Assembly: GCA_016185205.1 (NCBI GenBank)
Contig: JACPOA010000059.1
Location: 30,920-94,919 of the forward strand
Direction of reading: 5' to 3'
DNA from: Hyphomicrobiales bacterium
GTDB taxonomy: Bacteria > Pseudomonadota > Alphaproteobacteria > Rhizobiales > Xanthobacteraceae
Length of the DNA: 64,000 nt
The notes beneath the pieces were generated by a model. It saw only the letters and a list, made by a program, of their open reading frames with translations. It did not search any database and had not been told where the DNA came from. This document shows, piece by piece, positions 41,915 to 48,991 of the stretch (within the stretch, counting starts at the first letter, position 1; each line of letters opens with the position of its first letter). The position numbers and the translations under genes were made by a program.

Positions 41915-43153
41915 CTAACGCCAGATCTGCGACATCAAGCGTCGCCCGGTCAGCTGTGGATTGGCGATGAATTCGGATTTGACCGGCGACAGATCGGTGC
42001 CGCGCAGGATGAGCTGCCACATGATGCCGGCATCGACGAAATCGTTGATGGTCGCGATGCCGACCAGATGCCCGTCCTTGAGCACAATGTGGCGGTAGCT
42101 GTCCTCGCTGCCGCCTTCGGCGACCTCGGATCCCGGACCACCGGAGCGGCCGACCGAAATCGCCTGCTGGCCGAAGAAACTGTAGGTATTGAGCGGCACC
42201 GCGCCGGGGAACGGTTGAACGCCCGCGTCATCGGCCATGCCGGCTCCCGCGATGCGGCCCTGCTCGACCGCATTCGGCAGAATGCCGTTGACCACCTTGC
42301 CGCCCCAGAACCCGCGCGCCTGCGCTACGTCGCCGGCGGCCCAGATGTTCGGCAGGTTCGTGCGCATCAGATCGTCGACCAGAATGCCGGCGTCGATCTC
42401 GATGCCCGATCCGTCGAGAAATCCGATATTGGGCTTGACCCCCGTGCACACCAGCAACAGATCGGCCGTGATCGTCGTGCCGTCCGCCAACGTGGCGAGA
42501 CAGCCGTCGCCCTGCCGCTCGACGCTGCGCAGCGTCTGCCCCATCAACATGGTGACACCGTTGCGGGCGAAAGTTCGTTCAATAATCGCCGAGGCTTTCG
42601 GTTCGAAATAGCCCGCGAGCGCGTGCGGCTGCAATTCGACCACGGTGACCGCGATCTTGGCCTTGGCCATGTTTTCGGCGGCGTGCATGCCGATCAGGCC
42701 GGCGCCCAAGACGATGGCCGAGCGGGCCTGCCCCATCGCCTGCCGCAGATGGATGGCGTCATCCATCGACCGCAGCACATGAAACGGCACATCGGCCAGA
42801 CCCGCGACCTTCGGCAGCATGGGCGACGCGCCAGTCGCGATCAGCAGCCGGTCGTATTGCCAGCTCTCGCCGGAGGCGAGGCGCAGGCTCGACCGCGCCG
42901 GATCGAGCGACACAACGGTGGCGCCAGGCACGAAGGCAATGGCGTTATCTTTGAAATAGGCCTGATTGCGCAGAACCACGTTGTCGGGCTGCGAGCGTCC
43001 GGACACCACGTAAGGCAGAATGGTCGGCGAATAGGGCAGATGCGCGTCGCGCGTCAACAGCGTCAACGCGCCGTCGGCGTCGATGAGGCGGATCGCCGTT
43101 GCCGCTTCCAAAGCCGCGTGGCTGCTGCCGACGATCAGATATTTGCTGTGCAT
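41915..43153 (-). CDS. padH: FAD/NAD(P)-dependent oxidoreductase subunit (PadH-like)
   Basis: 412 residues of the pyridine-nucleotide-disulfide-oxidoreductase fold. FAD-binding GSSHAALEAATAIRL is at residue 8, the NAD-binding GAGLIGMHAAENMAKAK is near residue 150, and GIEIDAGILVDDLMRTNLPNIWAAGD near 270 is the second FAD contact. Placed between alpha and beta subunits of the 2-oxoacid oxidoreductase, it corresponds to PadH, which passes electrons from the iron-sulfur clusters to NAD. The stop is 10 bases from padI, and the start lies 1 base from the padG stop. Confidence 0.85.
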   Translation of the reverse strand: MHSKYLIVGSSHAALEAATAIRLIDADGALTLLTRDAHLPYSPTILPYVVSGRSQPDNVVLRNQAYFKDNAIAFVPGATVVSLDPARSSLRLASGESWQYDRLLIATGASPMLPKVAGLADVPFHVLRSMDDAIHLRQAMGQARSAIVLGAGLIGMHAAENMAKAKIAVTVVELQPHALAGYFEPKASAIIERTFARNGVTMLMGQTLRSVERQGDGCLATLADGTTITADLLLVCTGVKPNIGFLDGSGIEIDAGILVDDLMRTNLPNIWAAGDVAQARGFWGGKVVNGILPNAVEQGRIAGAGMADDAGVQPFPGAVPLNTYSFFGQQAISVGRSGGPGSEVAEGGSEDSYRHIVLKDGHLVGIATINDFVDAGIMWQLILRGTDLSPVKSEFIANPQLTGRRLMSQIWR

Positions 43154-43154
43154 A

Positions 43155-44396
43155 TCAATCGTTCTCGTTCAGCCAGACCGGCTCGTTGGGATCGCGGCCC
43201 CATTGCAGCTCGCGCGTGAGCGCGATGGCGCGCGCGAAATGCTCGACCGTGATGTCGGCGCCGGCCAGACCGCCGATAAAGCTGATGACCGGAATCGATT
43301 TGCCGGTGTGGTAGAGCGCGCCCAAGGTCTCCTGATAGACCGGTCCGCAATTCCAACCGAAGCTCACCGAGCGGTCGACCACGCCGATCCGTTTCACTTT
43401 CGCAAGCGCGGCCACCATGGCCTGCAGCGGGAACGGCCGAAAGGTCTTGATCTTGATGAGGCCGACGGCTTCTCCTTTATCGCGGGCGATGTCGACCGCA
43501 TCCTTGGCGGCGCCGGTCATGCTGCCGATGGTGACCAGCGCGGTGTCGGCATCGTCGAGCCGATACTCCTCGACCAACGGCGCGTGATAGCGGCCGAACT
43601 TCTCGCCCCAGGCGGCGTGCACTTCGCGGATGACGCGTAGCGCGTTCTGCATGCCGCGCACCTGGCCCTTGCGATAACGCACGAAGTTGCGCGGGCCGGC
43701 CCCGCCTGCCCCGCCGGTCAGCGGATCGACGCCCATCGGCCGCGAGGGATCGAGCGCGATGTGCCAGTTGACATTGGGCGGCCCGAGAAAGTCATCGACC
43801 TCCTGCTGATCCGGCACCTCGACCCGGGTAACGCCGAACGAGAGATAATTGCCGTCATGGCAGACATTGATCGGCAGCATGACGTCGCGGTGCTCGGCGA
43901 TCTTGTAGGCCATCACGGTGGTGTCGAGGATTTCCTGCACCGTTTCGCAATACATCTGAATCCAGCCGGCATCGCGCACCACCATGGCGTCCTGCTGCCC
44001 GCCCCAGACGCATTGCGGGCTGAGCAAATCGCGCGTCACCAGCGAGGCCACCATCGGCAGCCGCAAACCGGGCGTGCGCACATAAGGCTCGAACATGAAG
44101 GCCAGCCCCGGCCCGCAGGTCGCCGTGAAAGTCCGCCCGCCGGCCAAGGCCACGCCTTGCAGTCCGCACATCACCGCATGTTCGCCCTCGACATTCATCA
44201 GATCGGCGCGCAAGCGGCCGTCGGCGATCATCTGCGAGAGATGTTCCACCAGAGAGGATTGCGGGGTGATCGGATAAACCGCCACCACATCCGGGCGCGA
44301 CAGGCCGACGCCGATCGCCGCCGCCTCGTTGCCTTCGCACACGACGAAGCTCGGCTTATTGGTGGCCAAACGAGACGGTTCGGTGACGGCACTCAT
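43155..44396 (-). CDS. padG: 2-oxoacid:acceptor oxidoreductase alpha subunit (PadG-like)
   Basis: 413 residues from ATG 44396, which overlaps the padF stop by 4 bases (ATGA). Typical PFOR alpha features: EGNEAAAIGVGLSRPDVVAVYPITPQ at the start, MNVEGEHAVMCGLQGVALAGGRTFTATCGPGLAFM near 70-100, and GWNCGPVYQETLGALYH near the C-terminus. It binds the TPP pyrimidine side and pairs with the beta subunit. Family assignment is secure; the Pad name comes from operon synteny and the PadI-type fusion. Confidence 0.85.
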   Translation of the reverse strand: MSAVTEPSRLATNKPSFVVCEGNEAAAIGVGLSRPDVVAVYPITPQSSLVEHLSQMIADGRLRADLMNVEGEHAVMCGLQGVALAGGRTFTATCGPGLAFMFEPYVRTPGLRLPMVASLVTRDLLSPQCVWGGQQDAMVVRDAGWIQMYCETVQEILDTTVMAYKIAEHRDVMLPINVCHDGNYLSFGVTRVEVPDQQEVDDFLGPPNVNWHIALDPSRPMGVDPLTGGAGGAGPRNFVRYRKGQVRGMQNALRVIREVHAAWGEKFGRYHAPLVEEYRLDDADTALVTIGSMTGAAKDAVDIARDKGEAVGLIKIKTFRPFPLQAMVAALAKVKRIGVVDRSVSFGWNCGPVYQETLGALYHTGKSIPVISFIGGLAGADITVEHFARAIALTRELQWGRDPNEPVWLNEND

Positions 44397-44686
44397 CGGC
44401 CCACCTCCTCGATCATGCGGATCGCGCTGTGCGGACATTCCTGCGCGCACACGCCGCAGCCCTTGCACACGGCGAGATCGAACTCGAACCAGCGCGGCTT
44501 CTCAACCACGCATTGCACCGGACAATAGAGCCAGCACAGTCCGCATTTGACGCATTTGAGCCGATTGATCAGCGGCCGCATGCTGCGCCAATCGCCGGGC
44601 AGCATGCCGCTCAGGACGGTGGCGATCGGCGCCAGATCGTCGGGAATGCTCGACGCGTCGAAATGATCACGCGACTGCCGCTGCAT
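44393..44686 (-). CDS. padF: 2-oxoacid:acceptor oxidoreductase delta (ferredoxin) subunit (PadF-like)
   Basis: 97 residues from ATG 44686, which lies inside the end of padE. Two [4Fe-4S] motifs, CVKCGLCWLYCPVQC near residue 46 and CKGCGVCAQECP near 74, give an 8Fe ferredoxin that relays electrons out of the TPP centre. Length and spacing match the PorD/PadF delta subunit. Its overlaps with padE (20 bases) and padG (4 bases) show tight translational coupling. Confidence 0.88.
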   Translation of the reverse strand: MQRQSRDHFDASSIPDDLAPIATVLSGMLPGDWRSMRPLINRLKCVKCGLCWLYCPVQCVVEKPRWFEFDLAVCKGCGVCAQECPHSAIRMIEEVGR

Positions 44687-45269
44687 GAGCCACCTTCTGC
44701 ACGTCGTGCACGTCGTGCACATTGGTCTCGTTGTAGCCGCGCTCGGCCGCCGACAGGTTTTCGCTCAAACCGGCGTCGCGGAAATCCATTTGCTGGAGCG
44801 CTTCCTTGAGCGCGGCAAGCGTCAGCAGCCCGCTCGTGCGCGCGAAGGCGCCGAGCATGACCGCGTTCGTCACCGGTTTGCGATAGATCGACAGCGCGAT
44901 GCCGACCGCATCGCACAGGCCGATGCGCGCAACGAAATCCGGAAACTTGAGGTCTGCCAGTTTTTCCTTCGTGGTTAGCACCACGGTGCCGCCCGGCTTC
45001 ATGCCGGCGAAAATATCGACCGTGCGCGGAACGGTGGGATCGATGCAGACGACGCAATCGGGATGGTAGACGTTGGTCATCGCCCGGATCGGCGCGCTAT
45101 CGAAGCGCAGAAAGGCGGCAACCGGGGCGCCGCGGCGTTCGAAACCGAACGAAGGAATCGCAACCGCGTGCTTGCCCTCGTCGATCAGCGCGTGCGCAAG
45201 AATCGAGCATGCCAGGACGGCGCCCTGGCCGCCCCGCCCATGAATGCGCACTTCGTGCGTTTCGTGCAA
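44667..45269 (-). CDS. padE: 2-oxoacid:acceptor oxidoreductase gamma subunit (PadE-like)
   Basis: 200 residues. The gamma-domain signature is clear: EVRIHGRGGQGAVLACSILAHAL at the start, PSFGFERRGAPVAAFLRF near 40, and KPVTNAVMLGAFARTSGLL near 130, the CoA-binding domain of PFOR-type enzymes. The C-terminus carries a tandem VHDVHDVQKV encoded by a short direct repeat. It is the first gene of the pad-like operon; a perfect FNR-type site lies about 100 bases upstream of its ATG. Confidence 0.87.
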   Translation of the reverse strand: MHETHEVRIHGRGGQGAVLACSILAHALIDEGKHAVAIPSFGFERRGAPVAAFLRFDSAPIRAMTNVYHPDCVVCIDPTVPRTVDIFAGMKPGGTVVLTTKEKLADLKFPDFVARIGLCDAVGIALSIYRKPVTNAVMLGAFARTSGLLTLAALKEALQQMDFRDAGLSENLSAAERGYNETNVHDVHDVQKVAHAAAVA

Positions 45270-45366
45270 AATCTTGCTCCGAAATTACTGAAATCCAGCA
45301 GGACCTTAAGCGTGCTTGGGTGCGCGATTAGATCGAAACTAAGCCCATGCTTCAGTCGGTCATGCC

Positions 45367-45380
45367 TTGATATTGATCAA
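45367..45380 (-). promoter_or_regulatory. Perfect FNR/FixK-type site upstream of the pad-like operon
   Basis: TTGATATTGATCAA matches every fixed position of TTGAT-N4-ATCAA. Its centre is about 104 bases from the padE start, suitable for class II activation with a 5' leader of about 60 bases. It lies in the 327-base gap between padE and the divergent binding-protein gene; no other gene is in that gap. Confidence 0.75.
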
Positions 45381-45499
45381 AGCCCCGCTCAGGCGGCGAT
45401 TGGCTGGGAACAGGGAGTCGGCCGGCGTCCTCCACGACAGCCGGCATGGACTTCGCGCGCGAACTGCGCATCGCCCACACGCGGCAACGGACGGCCGCT

Positions 45500-45513
45500 T
45501 TGACTTAACTCAA
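45500..45513 (+). promoter_or_regulatory. Second, weaker FNR/FixK-like site facing the binding-protein gene
   Basis: TTGACTTAACTCAA matches 8 of the 10 fixed positions of TTGAT-N4-ATCAA. Its centre is about 90 bases upstream of the ATG at 45597. Together with the perfect site at 45367 it would let one oxygen regulator control both divergent units. Confidence 0.45.
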
Positions 45514-45596
45514 GGCTCGCACCCGCCAGCCCAACTACGTTTTCCAGTTGCAATAAAGCAACAAGGGTCGAAGTGCCCTATCCGGAGGAAGCGAAA

Positions 45597-46859
45597 ATGG
45601 CTGGTCAGGTTACGCGACGCGAGACGCTGGCACTTGCAGGAACGGCGCTCGCAGCACTGACGATCCCTGCCACGGCGCAGTCGACTGCCCCCATCAAGAT
45701 CGGCTTCAGCATGGCGCTGTCCGGCGGTCTCGCCGGCGGCGGCAAAGCCGCTCTGCTGGCCTATCAGATCTGGGCGGAGGACGTGAACGCGCGCGGCGGC
45801 CTGCTCGGGCGCAAGGTCGAGTTGGTGTATTACGACGATCAGTCCAATCCATCGGCGGTGCCGTCGATCTATACCAAGCTGCTCGACATCGACAAGGTCG
45901 ACCTGCTGCTGTCGGGCTATGCCACCGTGCCGACCGCGGCCGCGATGCCGATCGTCATGCAGCGCAAGAAGGTGTTCCTCTCGCTGTTCGCGCTCGCCGC
46001 CAATGACGAGTTCAAATACGACCGATATTTCCAAATGCAGCCGAATGGGCCGCAGGCGAAATACGAACTGTCGAAGGGCTTCTTCGAGATAGCCGCGGCG
46101 ATGAACCCGAAGCCGCAAACGGTCGCGATGGTCGGCGCCGACGCCGAGTATCCGAAGCATGCCCTCGACGGCGCGCGCGAGAACGCCAAGAAGTACGGTA
46201 TCAAGATCGTCTACGACCGCACCTATCCACCCGCCCAGGTCGACTTTGCGCCGATCGTGCGCTCGATCAAGGCGACCAATCCCGACCTGCTGTTCATGGC
46301 CACCTACCCGCCCGATTCGGTTGGTATGATCACCTCGATCCATGAACTCGGCTTTGCCGCCCGCATGGTCGGCGGCGGCATGATCGGACTGCAATTCGCC
46401 GCGATCAAGCAGAAGCTCGGGCCGATGCTCAACAACGTGTTGTGTTATGATCTCTACGTGCCTGAGCCAACGATGAAGTTCCCGGGCATCGAGCAGTTGC
46501 TCACGCGCTACCGCGAGCGGGCGGCGGCGGCCGGCGTCGATCCGATCGGCATCTACATCCCGCCCTTCGCCTATTCCGAGGTGCAGATCCTCGAGCAGGC
46601 GATCAAGGCAGTCGGCTCGCTCGATGACGGCAAACTCGCAGACTACATCCGCAAGACCAGCTTCCCGACCGTGGTCGGCGACATCAAGTTCGGCGATCGT
46701 GGCGAATGGGCGGAGCCGCGCGTGCTCTATGTCCAGTATCAAAACATCGTCGGCAACGACGTCGAGCAGTTCAAGCAGGCCGGCAAGCAGGTCATCCTGT
46801 ATCCGCCGCGCTACAAGTCGGGCGAACTGAAGAGCCCGTTCGTGTCGATGAAGAACTAA
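45597..46859 (+). CDS. Branched-chain-amino-acid-type (LivK-like) substrate-binding protein
   Basis: 420 residues from ATG 45597, with GGAGGAAG upstream. A twin-arginine-like signal (QVTRRETLALAGTALAAL) precedes the type 1 periplasmic fold: PIKIGFSMALSGGLAGGGKA, GGLLGRKVELVYYDDQSNP and LLSGYATVPTAAAMPI. Receptors of this group often bind aromatic acids, and the gene is divergent from the pad-like operon under possible shared FNR control. A phenylglyoxylate- or phenylacetate-type ligand is plausible but unproved. No permease genes are adjacent. A strong terminator follows. Confidence 0.92.
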   Translation: MAGQVTRRETLALAGTALAALTIPATAQSTAPIKIGFSMALSGGLAGGGKAALLAYQIWAEDVNARGGLLGRKVELVYYDDQSNPSAVPSIYTKLLDIDKVDLLLSGYATVPTAAAMPIVMQRKKVFLSLFALAANDEFKYDRYFQMQPNGPQAKYELSKGFFEIAAAMNPKPQTVAMVGADAEYPKHALDGARENAKKYGIKIVYDRTYPPAQVDFAPIVRSIKATNPDLLFMATYPPDSVGMITSIHELGFAARMVGGGMIGLQFAAIKQKLGPMLNNVLCYDLYVPEPTMKFPGIEQLLTRYRERAAAAGVDPIGIYIPPFAYSEVQILEQAIKAVGSLDDGKLADYIRKTSFPTVVGDIKFGDRGEWAEPRVLYVQYQNIVGNDVEQFKQAGKQVILYPPRYKSGELKSPFVSMKN

Positions 46860-46878
46860 ACGACCCAAACATGCGCTC

Positions 46879-46909
46879 AAGTCCGCCGTGGCGACACGGC
46901 GGACTTTTT
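46879..46909 (+). terminator. Rho-independent terminator after the LivK-like gene
   Basis: AAGTCCGCCGTG and CACGGCGGACTT form a perfect 12-bp stem around the loop GCGA, followed by TTTTT. It starts 20 bases after the stop codon. Confidence 0.95.
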
Positions 46910-46928
46910 CGTGCCCGTTTTGGGCCCG

Positions 46929-46970
46929 CGCGCATGAACTTTTCCGAGAAACCGGCTTTTCACGATCATG
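46929..46970. repeat. Decayed copy of the short GCGCATGATC palindrome
   Basis: GCGCATGAACTTTTCCGAGA, then AACCGGCTTTTCACGATCATG, resembles the short form (GCGCATGATCTTTTCCGAAAACCGGTTCCC...GATCATGCGC) but has lost parts of both arms. It lies just after the terminator. Confidence 0.6.
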
Positions 46971-46979
46971 GAACATCGA

Positions 46980-47007
46980 CATATTCTAGTTTTGTGATAT
47001 ATATTCC
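46980..47007 (+). promoter_or_regulatory. Candidate SoxR operator/promoter upstream of soxS
   Basis: CATATTCTAGTTTTGTGATA followed by TATATTCC is an AT-rich imperfect inverted repeat about 50 bases upstream of soxS. It shares CATATT and TTTTGTGA-(A)TAT with the inverted repeat upstream of soxY at 37712. Confidence 0.5.
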
Positions 47008-47050
47008 ATCGATTCAAGCGCCGCTCCGCAGGCGGGCTCAGCCCAAGAGA

Positions 47051-47494
47051 ATGAAATTGTTGATCGGATCACCGCCGTTGAAATTATTTTCTCTGCTTGC
47101 ACTGTTCGGCGCGATGCTCATAGCGTCGAGCACGACAAACGCGCGCGCCGCCGAACTTGTCATGTTCGAACAGGCCGGCTGCGCCTGGTGCGAAGCCTTC
47201 GATCGTGAGATCGCAACCGTTTACGACAAGACCGCCGAAGGCGCGCGCGCCCCGCTGCGCCGTGTCGATATCGCGCGTGCGCTGCCGCCCGATCTTGCCT
47301 TTATCGTGATCGAGCGGCTCACGCCGCTGTTCGTCCTGGTCGATAACGGGCGCGAAATCGGCCGCATTCGCGGCTATCCGGGCGAGGATCATTTCTGGGG
47401 CCTGCTCGGCACGTTAATCAAGGCCCTCGACCACCGCGAAACGACTGGTGAACGCGCGCAGCTTATGCAAAAACCATTGCGCGCGACCGACTGA
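47051..47494 (+). CDS. soxS: Thioredoxin-like protein SoxS
   Basis: 147 residues from ATG 47051, with a signal peptide or anchor (LKLFSLLALFGAMLIASS). The active site is CAWC at 44-47 in MFEQAGCAWCEAF, the characteristic SoxS form, and LTPLFVLVDNGREIGRIRGYPG completes the small thioredoxin-like fold. In Paracoccus and relatives SoxS is encoded with the repressor SoxR and helps reactivate SoxY. Here soxS is followed 43 bases later by the ArsR-type soxR, the same pairing, although the main sox cluster is 9 kb away. Confidence 0.88.
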   Translation: MKLLIGSPPLKLFSLLALFGAMLIASSTTNARAAELVMFEQAGCAWCEAFDREIATVYDKTAEGARAPLRRVDIARALPPDLAFIVIERLTPLFVLVDNGREIGRIRGYPGEDHFWGLLGTLIKALDHRETTGERAQLMQKPLRATD

Positions 47495-47537
47495 TGGTTT
47501 GTATTCATACGCCGCCTCAATGATCGTTGGTGCACGA

Positions 47538-47882
47538 ATGGATTTGCAACAGGCCGATAGCCGTGAGCGCACGCACGAGCTCGAGCGTATCGTCGGCAAT
47601 GCCAAACGGGCGAGCGATTTTCTCAAAGCCCTCGCGCATGAGAGCCGGCTGCTGATTCTCTGCATCCTGGCCGAGGGCGAGAAGTCGGTGAGCGAGCTGG
47701 AAGAGCTGCTCAATTTGCGCCAGCCGACGGTGTCGCAGCAGCTCGCGCGCCTGCGCGCCGACGGTCTGGTATCGACGCGGCGCGACGGCAAGGCGATCTA
47801 TTACAAGCTCGCCAGCGATGAAGCGCGTGTCGTCATCGGCGCCGTCTACGACGTGTTCTGCAAGAAAGTGCGCAAGCGCTGA
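47538..47882 (+). CDS. soxR: ArsR-family repressor, SoxR/BigR/SqrR type
   Basis: 114 residues from ATG 47538 (ATG 47520 possible). The winged helix includes SVSELEELLNLRQPTVSQQLARLRADGLV. Two cysteines, Cys42 (RLLILCIL) and Cys108 (DVFCKKV), occupy the positions used by BigR/SqrR repressors to form a disulfide or tetrasulfide with sulfane sulfur, which releases DNA. It probably represses soxS-soxR and the sox operon via the CATATT...TTTTGTGA sites. A paralogue lies at 58637. Confidence 0.88.
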   Translation: MDLQQADSRERTHELERIVGNAKRASDFLKALAHESRLLILCILAEGEKSVSELEELLNLRQPTVSQQLARLRADGLVSTRRDGKAIYYKLASDEARVVIGAVYDVFCKKVRKR

Positions 47883-47904
47883 GACCCGCCTGCCCGCGCC
47901 CGGC

Positions 47905-48879
47905 TCAATTGATCGACAAGTTCAACGTCTTGACCATCTTGCCCCACTTTTCCACCTCGGCCCGGAAAGTGGTTTCCGCCTGGGCTTGCGATCCGTAGAT
48001 CGGATCGAAGCCGATCGATGTGAGCTTCTGCTGGATTTGCGGATCCTTCATCACCTGTTCGATCGTCGCGTTCAGCTTGGCGACGATCTCCGGGCTGGTA
48101 TTGGCCGGCGCGAAAACGCCGACCCAGGATGAAGCTTCGAAATTGGCATAACCGGCCTCGGCGTAGGTCGGCACGTTCGGAACGACCGCGGCGCGCTTGG
48201 CGCTCGCGACAGCGAGCCCCTTGACCTTGCCGCCGGCGATCTGCGCCGCGGCGCCGCCGCCCAGCGTCGTTGCCAAGAAATCGATCTGGCTGCCGATGGT
48301 CGCATTCATCGCCGGCGCGCCGCCTTGGAACGGCACATGCACGGCCGAGATCTTGGCGATCTCCTTGAAGAAATACTCGGCCGCGATATGCGAGCCGCTG
48401 CCGACGCCGGCGGTGCCGAAATTGATGCTCTTGCCCTGCGCCGCCTTGATGAAATCGGAGAGGTTGGCCGCCGGATTGCTCGCGCTGGTGATCAGCGATT
48501 CCGGGCTCGATGCCACGATCGCGATGGTCTTGAAATCGCTCGCGGCAAATCCCTTGTTCGCGCGCAAGGTCTCGTTGATGGCCATCGCGGTCGTGGTCAC
48601 GAGCAGCGTGTAGCCATCGGGCGTCGCGCGTGCGACCGCAGCCGCGGCGATATTGCCGCCGGCGCCGCCGCGATTTTCGACCACGACATTACGTCCCAGC
48701 CGCGCGCCGACGCCCTGGCCGACCAGCCGCGCCACCGTATCGGCGACGCCGCCCGCCGCAAAGGCGACGATGAAGGTGACATCGCGCGCCGGATAGGGCT
48801 GCGCGCTGACTTGGGTAGCGCCCAGCATGCAGGCGAGCGCAGCCACAGCGGCGCAACCGAAAAACCGTGATTTCGGCAT
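47905..48879 (-). CDS. Tripartite tricarboxylate transporter substrate-binding protein (Bug/TctC)
   Basis: 324 residues from ATG 48879, with GGGGG shortly upstream; a longer frame to 48927 lacks a better site. A signal peptide ends near VSAQPYP. Bug landmarks: YPARDVTFIVAFAAGGVAD, VENRGGAGGNIAAAAVARA, PDGYTLLV and VPFQGGAPAMNATIGSQID. It is related to, but distinct from, the 8582 Bug protein. It converges with soxR (22 bases between stops) and has no membrane partners nearby. Ligand probably a carboxylate. Confidence 0.93.
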   Translation of the reverse strand: MPKSRFFGCAAVAALACMLGATQVSAQPYPARDVTFIVAFAAGGVADTVARLVGQGVGARLGRNVVVENRGGAGGNIAAAAVARATPDGYTLLVTTTAMAINETLRANKGFAASDFKTIAIVASSPESLITSASNPAANLSDFIKAAQGKSINFGTAGVGSGSHIAAEYFFKEIAKISAVHVPFQGGAPAMNATIGSQIDFLATTLGGGAAAQIAGGKVKGLAVASAKRAAVVPNVPTYAEAGYANFEASSWVGVFAPANTSPEIVAKLNATIEQVMKDPQIQQKLTSIGFDPIYGSQAQAETTFRAEVEKWGKMVKTLNLSIN

Positions 48880-48991
48880 GACAATCCCCCTGAAGCGCGC
48901 ATTTGCTATGGTTGCGGCGGTGCGCACTTGCCGGGAATTGTCCCATTCATCCTTTAGTTTGACAAGAATGGTGTTCTGCCTTGCGGATGCA

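Noticed and set aside
44667..44730. The short repeat encoding VHDVHDV at the end of padE as a frameshift or slippage site.
   Set aside because: padE and padF frames are both intact and simply overlap; the repeat only lengthens the padE tail.
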